Source of the DNA: Pseudosulfitobacter sp. DSM 107133
GTDB lineage: Bacteria > Pseudomonadota > Alphaproteobacteria > Rhodobacterales > Rhodobacteraceae
DNA length: 64,000 nt
Assembly: GCF_022788695.1 (NCBI RefSeq)
Contig: NZ_CP085159.1
Location: forward strand, 65,048-129,047
Direction of reading: 5' to 3'
A program made the translations under genes and the position numbers. Shown piece after piece: positions 9,905 to 18,264 of the stretch. The notes under the pieces are model-generated. The model made no database searches and was not told the origin of the DNA. It saw only the letters and a list, made by a program, of their open reading frames with translations. Numbering within the stretch: position 1 is the first letter of the stretch; every line of letters begins with the position of its first letter.

Positions 9905-10495
9905 TTACTCGTCTTCTTTGCGGAATTTCTGATGACAGGCCGAACATGTCTGAGCAACCATTGTGAACGCCGCGTCTGCGGGCATGTTGGCAAACATCTC
10001 GCCCGTCATGACCTGGTTCGATTCCATCATACCTCCACCCATCATGGAGGAAGCGCCACCGCCCATCATCCCGCCGGTTGTACCGCCCATCATTGATCCA
10101 CTGTCGTTGCTTTGTGCTGTGGCCAGCCCATTGCCTGCGCTCAACTTCAATCCTTCTGCGGCTGTTTTCAGGTCTTCCGCGAGGGCCGCGAACTGTTCGC
10201 TGTCTTCCCACACTGACGGCAACGCTTTGGACACGCCCCCACCCGACCCCTCGGGAAACAGCCGTGCCATCTGTTCACCCGAATGCCCGACCATTGCGTC
10301 TGCCTCACGACGTACCAGATCGGCATCGTATGGAACTTGACCCCGCATCATCGGGGTGAGTGTCTTGATGGATTCTCCCATCGCAGACATGCCTTGCATG
10401 CGCTCGAGGACAACACCCGTTGCCCCAGTATGCGCCCAAGCCGCGACGCCGATCGTCGCAATGACCGTGGATGTGATCCAAACCTTTATTCGCAT
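9905..10495 (-). CDS. Cytochrome c' / c556-like protein with Met/Gly-rich insert
   Basis: About 196 aa. Signal peptide, helical body, and a C-terminal CSACH heme motif (CSACHQKFR) that defines the cytochrome c'/c556 family. A low-complexity segment near residues 140-165 is rich in Met and Gly (SMMGGTTGGMMGGGASSMMG), which is unusual for the family and suggests Cu(I)/Ag(I) thioether binding. ATG 10495 has GGAG upstream. The longer frame to 10552 adds a non-signal-like leader. It shares an operon with other cytochromes and a multicopper oxidase. Confidence 0.82.
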   Translation of the reverse strand: MRIKVWITSTVIATIGVAAWAHTGATGVVLERMQGMSAMGESIKTLTPMMRGQVPYDADLVRREADAMVGHSGEQMARLFPEGSGGGVSKALPSVWEDSEQFAALAEDLKTAAEGLKLSAGNGLATAQSNDSGSMMGGTTGGMMGGGASSMMGGGMMESNQVMTGEMFANMPADAAFTMVAQTCSACHQKFRKEDE

Positions 10496-10665
10496 TTCCA
10501 GCACTCCATTAGTTGATCCCGTTTGCACGCTGCAGTTCCCGCACATATGCAACAGCCATTTTCACGCCGCTGTTTATGAAGCTTTCGACCGGCTGCAACT
10601 GCTGCCAGATCACAGGCGCCCCCCGACAACCAGGACCGCCGCGATGAAAATGCCGGATCTCGCCA

Positions 10666-11232
10666 TCAGATTAGCTTGACTTGAGTGCCAACTGGCGTCT
10701 GGTCATACACTTCGATGATTTGTTCGTTAAACAGACCAATGCAGCCGTTTGATGAGCGCCGCCCGATCTTGCGTGTATCGTTTGTCCCGTGGATTCTGTA
10801 ATACTGCCATGTCAAATGCATGGCCCGGATGCCCAAAGGGTTTTCCGGTCCGGGGGGCACATAGGATGGCAGAGTGGGGTCTCTTTCAAGCATGGACGGT
10901 GTTGGCGCCCAGTCCGGCTCTGGATCCTTGAAGACGATTTCGGTGTATCCGCGCCGCGTCAGCTCGTCTGTCATCGGCACGGACGTTGGATATATACGCA
11001 TTTCGCCGTCTGCCGTCCAATGCTGCAGAACACGTGAGACCGTATCCGAAATGATGATGCCATTTCCGAGCCGATCAAAGTGATCCTGCCAAGCATGCGT
11101 TCGGAACGAAGACATGTTGCGCCGAACCGGAGCTTGTTCTTGAGCGCCCAGAATAGAAGGCGCTGCGAATGCTGCCGCCCCTACCCCGGTAGAGAATGAG
11201 CGACGTGTCAAAACTGTTTGTTTTTGGATCAT
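10666..11232 (-). CDS. Tat-type L,D-transpeptidase (YkuD domain)
   Basis: About 188 aa. Twin-arginine-like signal (LTRRSFSTGVGAAAF), then a YkuD fold with the conserved His in RIHGTNDTRKIGR and catalytic Cys in SSNGCIGLFNEQI. Where most family members have SxGCIRL, this protein has Gly in place of the Arg. L,D-transpeptidases make 3-3 peptidoglycan cross-links or attach proteins to peptidoglycan. It is close in sequence to the protein at 33417-33995. It lies in the copper operon between another transpeptidase and cytochromes. Confidence 0.88.
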   Translation of the reverse strand: MIQKQTVLTRRSFSTGVGAAAFAAPSILGAQEQAPVRRNMSSFRTHAWQDHFDRLGNGIIISDTVSRVLQHWTADGEMRIYPTSVPMTDELTRRGYTEIVFKDPEPDWAPTPSMLERDPTLPSYVPPGPENPLGIRAMHLTWQYYRIHGTNDTRKIGRRSSNGCIGLFNEQIIEVYDQTPVGTQVKLI

Positions 11233-11367
11233 GGAACTAACCTCGATTAGGGTACCTGCTTCCGCGTTAGATTACCCAATCGCATGGTTTCCCTGAATAG
11301 CTGGGCGGTTGGTTTTTTGTAACTATATGTATCGCTACCAAGGCTCTGCGAGCGTTTTTTGCTGTTC

Positions 11368-11961
11368 TCAAGCGGCGATAGGTTTGAGCACAACACGCGT
11401 CTGGAGCGGGACTTGCTCGTAAAGCTCGACAATTTGGTTGTTCGTGAGCCTCGCGCAACCGTTCGAGACGCGTCGACCGATCGTCTTCGGGTCCGTGGTT
11501 CCGTGAAGCCTTAGGTATGTGTCTCCTCGACCCGGTTGAAAGAGGTACAACGCTCTTGCACCCAGTGGATTTTTTAGTCCCCCAGGAACACCGCCGGCAA
11601 AACGAAGATATCGGCCGGGCTCTCTGCTTATCATTGCAGGTGTCGGCGTCCAGCGCGGCCACTTTTGCTTGCGCGCGACATAGAACTCGCCGGATTCATA
11701 GAGGCCTTCCCTGCCAATTCCGACCGTGTACCTGATCGCCCGATGGTTCGGTAAAGTCCAAAACAACGCGAACTGGTTCGGATCGACATGTATTTCTCCC
11801 GGCTTCCCAGCCTCGGAATACTCAACTTCGCGCGGCAAATGCTCAGGAGGCACGACAGATGGTCCGATGCGGCGATCATGCTCTGCGTCACTATGTGCAA
11901 ATGCTGTTTTTACGCACACCGAAAGAGCAACAACAGACGTCAGAAAATGTCTTCGTTTCAT
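11368..11961 (-). CDS. L,D-transpeptidase (YkuD domain)
   Basis: About 197 aa. Signal peptide beginning MKRRHFLTSVVAL with an Arg pair. The catalytic region is RLHGTTDPKTIGR followed by VSNGCARLTNNQI, retaining the usual Arg two residues after Cys. It starts 17 bp after the histidine kinase stop, so it is probably transcribed with the two-component genes. A 136-bp gap separates it from the next transpeptidase. The N-terminal His-containing stretch (AHSDAEHDRR) could touch metal. Confidence 0.88.
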   Translation of the reverse strand: MKRRHFLTSVVALSVCVKTAFAHSDAEHDRRIGPSVVPPEHLPREVEYSEAGKPGEIHVDPNQFALFWTLPNHRAIRYTVGIGREGLYESGEFYVARKQKWPRWTPTPAMISREPGRYLRFAGGVPGGLKNPLGARALYLFQPGRGDTYLRLHGTTDPKTIGRRVSNGCARLTNNQIVELYEQVPLQTRVVLKPIAA

Positions 11962-11978
11962 ATACGTACCTTTGGAAA

Positions 11979-13421
11979 TTATTGTGGTTTGAGGCTAGTA
12001 ATAGCATGCGCTATACGTGGCGAAAGTGACTCTTGTCGCGAGGTTCCGGCACCCGGCATGATTGGCAGCGTGATTTCTGCGCGGAGCCCCGCGCCAACGC
12101 GATTTTTCAACAAAATGGAACCGCCGTGCTCAAGGACGATACTTCGCGCAATTGACAGCCCCAAACCATGACCGCCCGTTTCTTGTGATCGCGACGTCTC
12201 AAGTCGGACATAAGGCCCGAAGACTGCCTCTAGTTGATTTTTGGGGATGCCGGGCCCATTGTCGTCAATGGCGATCACTACCTCATCGCCCGACCTTTCC
12301 CAAGATACTCTGGCCTCGTTCCCATAGCGGATCGCGTTCTCAATCAGGTTTCTCATGGCGCGCCCCATCGCACTTGGCTTCACAGATGCGATCAGGGGCC
12401 CTTCGCTGTTCATTTGAACCTTGTCCAACCCCAAACCGATAATCAGATCATGAAGATCAATGGATTGGACGTCTTCATGCTGGCCCACACCCTTCGCGAA
12501 ATCCAGAGTTGCATCGACCATTTGTTGCATCTCTTCGCTCGATGTCACTAAGGATGCGCGTGTATCCTCATCATCTACCATCTCTGCCCGCACGCGAAGG
12601 GCGGTCAGAGGGGAACGGAGATCGTGCGCCAGCGCCGCAAGCATCTGGGTTCGGTCACTGACAAAACGTGTCAAGCGATCCTGCATAGTATTGAACGCAT
12701 GGGTCAGGTCTTGCACTTCCTTCGGTCCCACAACCGGCAAGTCCCCCTCTCCGGCACCACGCCCCAAGCGTTCGGATGCGTTTGCCAGGTTGTTGAGCGG
12801 GCCGGTCAATCTGGAGAGAAGAAACCAGAAACTGGCAACCAACAGAAGGCCCGCAGTCACAGCAAATGATATGTTGGAGGCGAGGGACCATTGCAGCGGC
12901 GGCCTTTCAAATCGCGTACCGACGTTGAGCCAACTTCCACCTGCCAATGCAATAGAAAGCTCCATTTCAATGGCAGCAAGGCTGCCTTGCATCATTTCAG
13001 CATGCATTTCCGCCATTTCAGGAGACAGATTTGGAAGTGGCAGCAGGCCTCCTTCAATTTCATGAACCTCAACCCGAATATCACGGCTGTAACTCTCTCC
13101 CAGCAATGCCCGGATCCGTGCCTCAACCGCCCCGCCTTCATCATGATCTCCATGGGGGACCGTTGGAGCATTTGCCAGATCGAAACGCACAAGCGGTGAG
13201 GTCGCAGCGCGAATGATCTGCGCGTGCAGTTCCGGGGGAGCCCCTTCAATCAACTGAGCGACGTTTGCCGCGCGCGCCGCTGCTTCGGCACCGATCGCAG
13301 CCTGTACGGCAAGCGATCTTTCATCAACAAAGAACCACAGGCTTAGGGCCTGTGCGAGGGACAGTACGCCGAGGACCAGAAGCGCAATCTGCGCGCGCAA
13401 CGTCCGTGGTAACATCTTCAT
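11979..13421 (-). CDS. Sensor histidine kinase with Met/His-rich periplasmic loop
   Basis: About 480 aa: TM1 at about residues 9-31, a periplasmic sensor of about 150 residues, TM2 at about 182-203, HAMP, HisKA with phospho-acceptor His266 (LAALAHDLRSPLTAL), and an HATPase with GLGLSIARS. The sensor contains PHGDHDEGG and EMAEMHAEMMQGS, clusters of His and Met suited to Cu or Ag. The start at 13421 gives an ATGA overlap with the response regulator. It probably controls the copper operon downstream (inference). Confidence 0.9.
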   Translation of the reverse strand: MKMLPRTLRAQIALLVLGVLSLAQALSLWFFVDERSLAVQAAIGAEAAARAANVAQLIEGAPPELHAQIIRAATSPLVRFDLANAPTVPHGDHDEGGAVEARIRALLGESYSRDIRVEVHEIEGGLLPLPNLSPEMAEMHAEMMQGSLAAIEMELSIALAGGSWLNVGTRFERPPLQWSLASNISFAVTAGLLLVASFWFLLSRLTGPLNNLANASERLGRGAGEGDLPVVGPKEVQDLTHAFNTMQDRLTRFVSDRTQMLAALAHDLRSPLTALRVRAEMVDDEDTRASLVTSSEEMQQMVDATLDFAKGVGQHEDVQSIDLHDLIIGLGLDKVQMNSEGPLIASVKPSAMGRAMRNLIENAIRYGNEARVSWERSGDEVVIAIDDNGPGIPKNQLEAVFGPYVRLETSRSQETGGHGLGLSIARSIVLEHGGSILLKNRVGAGLRAEITLPIMPGAGTSRQESLSPRIAHAITSLKPQ

Positions 13422-14137
13422 GCGCATATCTCGACATCGCAAGACAGGCTGTATCCACCATTACGCACAGTCGCGATGACCCTGGGCCGCAATACATCCT
13501 GCTCGATTTTCCTGCGCAATCGGCTCACCTGATTGTCTATTGTTCGATCCAGAGGCCCCGCTATGCGTCCTGTGCTGAGTTCAAGAAGGTGGTCTCTGTC
13601 GAGGACGGCCCTCGGCCTTTTGAGGAACAGCGTTAGCAATTTCAGTTCCCCGGACGTGAGTTGCGTGCGGGACCCAGTTTGGTCAATCAGAGTGCGACCG
13701 TCGACATCTAGCTCAAGATGTGCAAATTTGACTGTCTTCCCGGCAAAGTCGTCGATCTGCGGGATTTGCTGCGTTCGTCGCAGAATTGCATTAATCCGCG
13801 CCAACAGTTCTTTGGGGTTGAAGGGCTTCGCAAGGTAGTCGTCCGCCCCGCCGTCCAGGCCAGCTATGCGGTCGTCATCGTCTCCCAATGCGGTCAGCAT
13901 CAGGATCGGTGTATGTCCTTCCCTGCGCAGCCGCCGACACGCGGACAACCCGTCTTCCCCCGGCATCATGACATCCAACACGATGAGATCGAAATTGGCT
14001 TCTGCGAGCTTACTGTCCATCTGTTCGGCATTCTCTGCCGCAGATGCACGTAGTCCGTTCCGTTCCAGATAACTTGTTACGGATTTTCTGATCTCTGAAT
14101 GGTCGTCGACGACCAGTATACGTGGTTGCTCTTTCAT
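13418..14137 (-). CDS. OmpR/PhoB-family response regulator
   Basis: About 239 aa. A receiver domain (ILVVDDHSEIRK, phospho-acceptor Asp55 in LIVLDVMMPG, switch Thr and Lys in MLTALG and YLAKPF) is followed by a winged-helix DNA-binding domain ending VRNGGYSLS. ATG 14137 precedes MKEQPRILVVDD; the longer frame to 14200 adds 21 residues that do not belong to the receiver fold. It is translationally coupled to the kinase gene. Confidence 0.92.
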   Translation of the reverse strand: MKEQPRILVVDDHSEIRKSVTSYLERNGLRASAAENAEQMDSKLAEANFDLIVLDVMMPGEDGLSACRRLRREGHTPILMLTALGDDDDRIAGLDGGADDYLAKPFNPKELLARINAILRRTQQIPQIDDFAGKTVKFAHLELDVDGRTLIDQTGSRTQLTSGELKLLTLFLKRPRAVLDRDHLLELSTGRIAGPLDRTIDNQVSRLRRKIEQDVLRPRVIATVRNGGYSLSCDVEICA

Positions 14138-14263
14138 ATTGTCTTTATAGACATTCCGGCTCAGGAACGCCCATCCCGTGATTGTAGCCAAATGTAACAA
14201 CGTCTACCGGTCGACTCCCGAACGCATGTCAAGTATCAGAACCAAGAGAAAAAGGAGTTCGAA

Positions 14264-14710
14264 ATGGACAGACGCCAATTTGTCTTGACGGTCGCCAGTG
14301 CGATTGCAGCAGGTCCCGCATTGTCACAGACTGCTACCCCGATGTTGCAGGTAACCAAAACACCGACCTGCGGCTGCTGCGGTGCGTGGGTTGATGAGAT
14401 GATCTCTGCCGGGTTCAAAGCATCAGTTGAAGACGTCGACTATGACACCCTTCAAGTGTTGAAGCAGAAATACGGCATCGCGCCAGAGCTCGCCGGATGT
14501 CACACGACTTCTGTGAGTGGCTACTTCGTTGAGGGCCACGTGCCTGCCTCCGACATCGCGCGGTTGCTGCAGGAAAAGCCTGCGGCGCGCGGCGTGACAG
14601 CGCCGGGCATGCCTATGGGGTCGCCCGGTATGGGCACCAGGGGCGATCCGTATGATGTGATGCTTGTGCTTATGGACGGATCGACCCGGGTTTTCGCGAC
14701 ACACGGCTGA
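14264..14710 (+). CDS. DUF411 metal-binding protein
   Basis: About 148 aa, secreted (MDRRQFVLTVASAIAAGPALS signal). DUF411 family motifs: a Cys cluster in PTCGCCGAWVDEM, conserved LAGCHT, EGHVPASDI, and PGMPMGSPGM near the C-terminus. Members accompany copper and silver resistance genes and are thought to bind metal in the periplasm, but the biochemical role is not settled. A strong AAAAAGGAG site lies 9 bp before ATG. A second DUF411 gene is at 43970. Confidence 0.9.
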   Translation: MDRRQFVLTVASAIAAGPALSQTATPMLQVTKTPTCGCCGAWVDEMISAGFKASVEDVDYDTLQVLKQKYGIAPELAGCHTTSVSGYFVEGHVPASDIARLLQEKPAARGVTAPGMPMGSPGMGTRGDPYDVMLVLMDGSTRVFATHG

Positions 14711-14711
14711 C

Positions 14712-15350
14712 GTGCTTTCTCCCGATACGTTCCGACAAAGCTATTCTCCCGCGCTGCCATTTGGTAGGTTTTGTTGGAACGTATCCCTTCTGAGCATGGC
14801 AAGCATCCTGCCGTTTCTGTTTGTCTACGTCGTCAGCACGCCCAATTTTGCGGCGATGCTCGTGACGAATTCCACAGCGCTCGGGCGGTTTCTGCGTCAG
14901 GTGATGACAAACGGGCTGCCGGTTGTATTTATTGTCAACTATATCGGGTTTGTCTTCGCACATAACACGTTGAATAATCCCGACCGCTCGGAGATCGGGT
15001 ATATCGTTCTGGATGGCCTCCTTCGAAGCGCCACTTTCATCGCGATTCACATTCTCGTTTATGTACTGTCGGCTGACTTGTTTGGCTCCTTCAGCGGCAA
15101 TCGCGCAACCGCAGTAAGCGTGGTTGGACCAACGCTTGAGCGGTCGTTCATTTTTCACAACATCTCTGGCGTGTATCTCTACGCCGTTGTGCCGGGCGCA
15201 TTCATCGCGCTTCTGGCCGTTCTGACAAAACGTTCAGGCGAGACGTCTGATACAAGCAAATCCAAAACGAGGAATATAGCTCTGCTCTTCAGCCTGGTCT
15301 CGATCCCCGGTGTGACAGTCTTGTCTTACGCGCTGAATTCGGCAACCTGA
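14712..15350 (+). CDS. Polytopic membrane protein of unknown function
   Basis: About 212 aa from GTG 14712, which follows the DUF411 stop by one base. Four to five hydrophobic helices are visible (SMASILPFLFVYVVS, LPVVFIVNYIGFVFAH, FIAIHILVYVLSADLF, YLYAVVPGAFIALLAVL and a C-terminal one). No catalytic motif was recognised. The tight spacing implies coupled translation with the DUF411 protein, so it may be its membrane partner. An alternative start is ATG 14796. Confidence 0.7.
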   Translation: MLSPDTFRQSYSPALPFGRFCWNVSLLSMASILPFLFVYVVSTPNFAAMLVTNSTALGRFLRQVMTNGLPVVFIVNYIGFVFAHNTLNNPDRSEIGYIVLDGLLRSATFIAIHILVYVLSADLFGSFSGNRATAVSVVGPTLERSFIFHNISGVYLYAVVPGAFIALLAVLTKRSGETSDTSKSKTRNIALLFSLVSIPGVTVLSYALNSAT

Positions 15351-15411
15351 CTGATTTACCCGGACAACTATTCGTAGACCGTCATCTGATCAAGTGTATC
15401 GAAATGTACCC

Positions 15412-15442
15412 TTGACCTTACCTCACTGGAATGTTGCACAGA
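15412..15442 (+). promoter_or_regulatory. CueR-like promoter
   Basis: TTGACC (15412-15417) is followed by CTTACCTCACTGGAATG and a poor -10 (CACAGA) after 19 bp. The left half matches the other copper-type sites in the window; the right half is weaker. Confidence 0.45.
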
Positions 15443-15467
15443 CGTCCGAGAATGTCTGGAGAGCTAC

Positions 15468-15779
15468 ATGTCTGACACTCAAAGCCAAAAACCCACCTGG
15501 TCATCGAAACTGATGCACTATGGCATGGTGGTCTGTTGTGCCGTCATGCTGTTGCCGATCGCGGCCTTCTTTGTCGCTGGGGGTACAATTGCCGGTCTGT
15601 GGACCAACGTCGGGCTTTTTGCGCCGATCGCACTCTGCCTCGGGGCACACGTTGTGATGCACAAATTGATTGGAAAGTCGTGCCACGGGTCAAAAGATGA
15701 GCAGGCGCAAGAGGATACATTGGATGCAGAATTCCGCGATGGACAGGTTCCTGCTCGGGACATTGCACGCTCGCGCTAA
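15468..15779 (+). CDS. Small two-helix membrane protein (DUF2933-like)
   Basis: About 103 aa. Two membrane helices (GMVVCCAVMLLPIAAFFVAG, containing a Cys pair, and NVGLFAPIALCLGAHVVMH) are followed by a Cys/His-bearing turn KSCHGSK and a hydrophilic tail. The size, Cys pair and His/Cys segment resemble DUF2933 proteins that occur in metal-resistance clusters. Function unknown. It lies behind a CueR-like promoter. Confidence 0.65.
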   Translation: MSDTQSQKPTWSSKLMHYGMVVCCAVMLLPIAAFFVAGGTIAGLWTNVGLFAPIALCLGAHVVMHKLIGKSCHGSKDEQAQEDTLDAEFRDGQVPARDIARSR

Positions 15780-15996
15780 GCGTCGTCTGGCCCTCAGTTC
15801 CACCATCGTCGGTCTGCTTGTCCTGGGCGGATGCTCGACGTCAGGCGGGATTTGTCCGTTAGAGCCTCCGTCGGTTACACGGGCCGCTGCCGACAATGTG
15901 CGTCTACCCGATGGTTGCCGACTGGTGGGCCTGTCTGGAAAGGGCGTTCAAAAAGTATCCTGCGACGATGGAAGGAGCGGGTTTGCTTTCAATTAA
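15724..15996 (+). CDS. Small putative lipoprotein
   Basis: About 90 aa. Signal with lipobox LVLGGC, then a mature part with Cys residues (GGICPLEPP, LPDGCRLV, KVSCDDGRSG). GAGG lies 9 bp before ATG 15724; starts at 15670 or 15739 are possible. It overlaps the end of the membrane-protein gene by 56 bp in another frame. The family was not recognised. A similar-sized lipoprotein lies at 61501, also next to metal genes. Confidence 0.55.
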   Translation: MQNSAMDRFLLGTLHARAKRRLALSSTIVGLLVLGGCSTSGGICPLEPPSVTRAAADNVRLPDGCRLVGLSGKGVQKVSCDDGRSGFAFN

Positions 15997-16053
15997 GGCA
16001 TCTTGCAACACGCTGTAGTGGTTGCCAGAGCCTCCAGTTTTTTTGCCGATCTG

Positions 16054-17484
16054 TCATCCCGCGCAGCAGCTCAGCTTCGCCACGTCCATGTCGAAGGTTT
16101 GCGCCGCCAACTTCAGCCCTTCCACGGTCGTCAGATACGGGAAGATCGTCTCGCCGAGCGCCTTTGTTGTCATGCCGAACTTCAGCGCCATGACGAGGGT
16201 CTGGATCGTATCGGACCCCTCGGGCGCGATGATCTGGCCACCAAGCAGCCGGTCGGTCTTTCTGTCCGCCACCAGCTTGATCAATCCGCGCGTGTCGCGT
16301 GCGGCCAGCGCGCGCGGCACTTGATCGAGCGGCACGATGGACGTCTTGACGTCGAAGCCCGCGTCCCGAGCCTGGGTTTCACTGGGACCGACGCCCGCGA
16401 CCTGCGGGTCGGAAAACACAACCCAGGGCATCGCGGCGTTGTCGTAACGATGGTCCTCACCAAGCACTGCGTTTTTGGCTGCGAGCTTTGCACCATAGGC
16501 CGCCATATAGACGAACTGGTCACGGTTGGTCACATCGCCCGCAGCATAGATGCCGGGCACCGATGTCTGCATGTCCTCGCCGACGACGATGGACCCACGC
16601 GCGTCGGTTTCCACGCCGATTGCGTCCAGGCCCATATCTTCGGTATTGGCCCGCCTGCCAGCGGTCGAAACGAGGTGATCCGCCGTCACTTCGACAGGCT
16701 TTCCGTTCTGGATCACGCGCAGTGTCACGCCCGCGTCGTCGCGGCGCACAGTGTCGTAGCTTAACCCGGTCAGAAGGGTGATGCCTTCGGCCTCGAACGC
16801 CGCCGCCAATGCCTCCGAGACCTCTGGTTCCGCGCCGGGCAACAGATGCGAACGGGCAACAAGCGTGACCTTCACGCCCATGCGGCTCATCATCTGGGCC
16901 AGTTCCGCGCCGATGTAACCCGCGCCGATGAAGATCAGGCTTTTCGGCAGTACTTCGAGCTCCAGAAGACTGGTGCTGTCGAGCGCGCCGATTTCCTCGA
17001 TGCCGTCGATGGTCGGCAGGACGGGACGCCCGCCCGTGGCGATGATGGTCCTCGGTGCTTTCAGGGTTCGCTCACCGACTGTCACGCCACCTTCGATCAG
17101 CCGCGCGGGACCGGCGTCGATGTAATCGACACCCTCATATTCCGGCAGAAGGTCCGCGTATTTCTTCTGGCGCAGGGTCTCGACCAGATCGTCCTTGGAC
17201 TGAACGAGCGTCTGCCAGTCATCGACTTGCGCGTGGCCTGATAGACCGGGGAACCGTTTGGCAGCTCCCGCACCGTGCACGGCCTCTGCCGCGCGGATCA
17301 TCGCCTTGGACGGCACGCATCCCACGTTGACGCAGGTTCCGCCGATGGTGCCATGTCCCACGAGAGCGACGCGCTTTCCGGCATCCGCGCCGGTAATTGC
17401 GGCGGAGAACCCCGCCGATCCGGCCCCAAGAACGATCAGGTCATAGCCGCCCTGTCCATCGTCGTTTTTGTTCAGGTCTTTCAT
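16054..17484 (-). CDS. merA: Mercuric reductase without N-terminal HMA domain
   Basis: Flavoprotein that reduces Hg(II) to Hg(0) with NADPH. About 476 aa: FAD-binding GxGxxG (VLGAGSAGFSAA), redox pair Cys51/Cys56 in GGTCVNVGCVPSK, NADPH domain GAGYIGAELAQ, and the C-terminal vicinal pair Cys473-Cys474 (LSCCAG) that passes Hg to the active site. The NmerA metal-binding domain is absent. ATG 17484 follows the preceding small gene by one base. It is the last gene of the mer operon. Confidence 0.95.
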   Translation of the reverse strand: MKDLNKNDDGQGGYDLIVLGAGSAGFSAAITGADAGKRVALVGHGTIGGTCVNVGCVPSKAMIRAAEAVHGAGAAKRFPGLSGHAQVDDWQTLVQSKDDLVETLRQKKYADLLPEYEGVDYIDAGPARLIEGGVTVGERTLKAPRTIIATGGRPVLPTIDGIEEIGALDSTSLLELEVLPKSLIFIGAGYIGAELAQMMSRMGVKVTLVARSHLLPGAEPEVSEALAAAFEAEGITLLTGLSYDTVRRDDAGVTLRVIQNGKPVEVTADHLVSTAGRRANTEDMGLDAIGVETDARGSIVVGEDMQTSVPGIYAAGDVTNRDQFVYMAAYGAKLAAKNAVLGEDHRYDNAAMPWVVFSDPQVAGVGPSETQARDAGFDVKTSIVPLDQVPRALAARDTRGLIKLVADRKTDRLLGGQIIAPEGSDTIQTLVMALKFGMTTKALGETIFPYLTTVEGLKLAAQTFDMDVAKLSCCAG

Positions 17485-17485
17485 C

Positions 17486-17623
17486 TCAGCGCGCCTCACC
17501 ATACTCGGGGTTGTTCGATTTGGCAGCGAACAGATAAATGACCGCGCCGATTGCGATCAGCGGTGTGAGCATGCCGAGAAGACCGAAGAACATACCGGTG
17601 GCGGTGCAACATCCCATCATCAT
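17486..17623 (-). CDS. Small membrane protein with N-terminal Cys pair (mer operon)
   Basis: 45 aa, starting MMMGCCTATGMFFGLLGM, with one membrane helix and a charged tail (SNNPEYGEAR). AGGAA lies upstream and the start overlaps the merF-like stop (ATGA). The Cys pair at residues 5-6 near the membrane could take part in Hg(II) relay between transporter and MerA, but no known Mer family was recognised. Confidence 0.65.
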   Translation of the reverse strand: MMMGCCTATGMFFGLLGMLTPLIAIGAVIYLFAAKSNNPEYGEAR

Positions 17624-18006
17624 GAGAGCGTTCCTTTCTTTTGCGCACGGTTCAGCAGAACCGCGTAGAGTGCTGTGGCGGCGAAAACGCCGATTGTGAT
17701 CCGTATTGCGAACCTGAATTCGAGAAGAATGATCAGGATCGACAGGGCCACCGCGAGGCCGGTGGCCCAAAGTTTCGGGGCCGGTCCCGGCTTGCCAGCG
17801 CGCAGCCAAAGGGCCTGTGCCACCACGGCGAGGCTGAAAAACAGCAGCGGGAACAGGGCGTAATCGAGCCAACCCGTTAGGGCCGACAATCCGACGCCAG
17901 CGACGATGACGACCAGAAGCGGCGTAAAGCAGCAGAGCGCGGCGAAGAGCGCACCGCCAAGCCCCCATTTCAGCAGACGGTCGGAATTTTCAGGTGTGCC
18001 AGTCAA
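17620..18006 (-). CDS. merF: MerF-like mercury transport protein, extended
   Basis: Inner-membrane protein of about 128 aa. The first half carries the MerF signature: a membrane helix with vicinal Cys (FAALCCFTPLLVVIV) followed by VGLSALTGWLDYALFP. Typical MerF has about 80 residues and two helices; here two more helices are appended (LWATGLAVALSILIILLEF, ITIGVFAATALYAVLL). The start is probably TTG 18006, overlapping the previous stop (TTGA). It brings Hg(II) into the cytosol for MerA. Confidence 0.75.
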   Translation of the reverse strand: MTGTPENSDRLLKWGLGGALFAALCCFTPLLVVIVAGVGLSALTGWLDYALFPLLFFSLAVVAQALWLRAGKPGPAPKLWATGLAVALSILIILLEFRFAIRITIGVFAATALYAVLLNRAQKKGTLS

Positions 18007-18254
18007 GGAGCCGTCTTTCTCTGTGATGGGTCGGGGCCGGAGGCGCGTTTCATTTGCGAACGACGCAATGCGCGGACGATCAGGTAGGTCAGACCCGCCA
18101 AAACCAGCACGGCAATGCCACTCATTCCAGAGAGCCAAGCCCCAACGCCGCCGAACAACGCTGCAAGCACGGCAGTTCCGCCGCCGCAGCAGACGACCAC
18201 GACCGGAGCTGCTATTCCGAAGGCCAGCAGGCCACCCATCAGATTGTCACGCAT
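18003..18254 (-). CDS. Small membrane protein with CC motif in mer operon
   Basis: About 83 aa with two hydrophobic helices. The first contains a Cys pair (APVVVVCCGGGTAVLAAL), the second is MSGIAVLVLAGLTYLIV; the tail is basic. It lies 10 bp after merP and overlaps the merF-like start. The arrangement of a Cys pair inside the first helix recalls MerT/MerF/MerC, but it could not be assigned to one of them. Likely an additional Hg(II) transport component (inference). Confidence 0.65.
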   Translation of the reverse strand: MRDNLMGGLLAFGIAAPVVVVCCGGGTAVLAALFGGVGAWLSGMSGIAVLVLAGLTYLIVRALRRSQMKRASGPDPSQRKTAP

Positions 18255-18264
18255 TGCAGGCGGC

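Noticed and set aside
10553..10665. Short minus-strand frames between transpeptidase and cytochrome c' (a 16-codon ATG frame and a GTG frame of about 34 codons)
   Set aside because: The second looks somewhat protein-like but has no convincing ribosome site, and the two frames do not join; evidence too weak.
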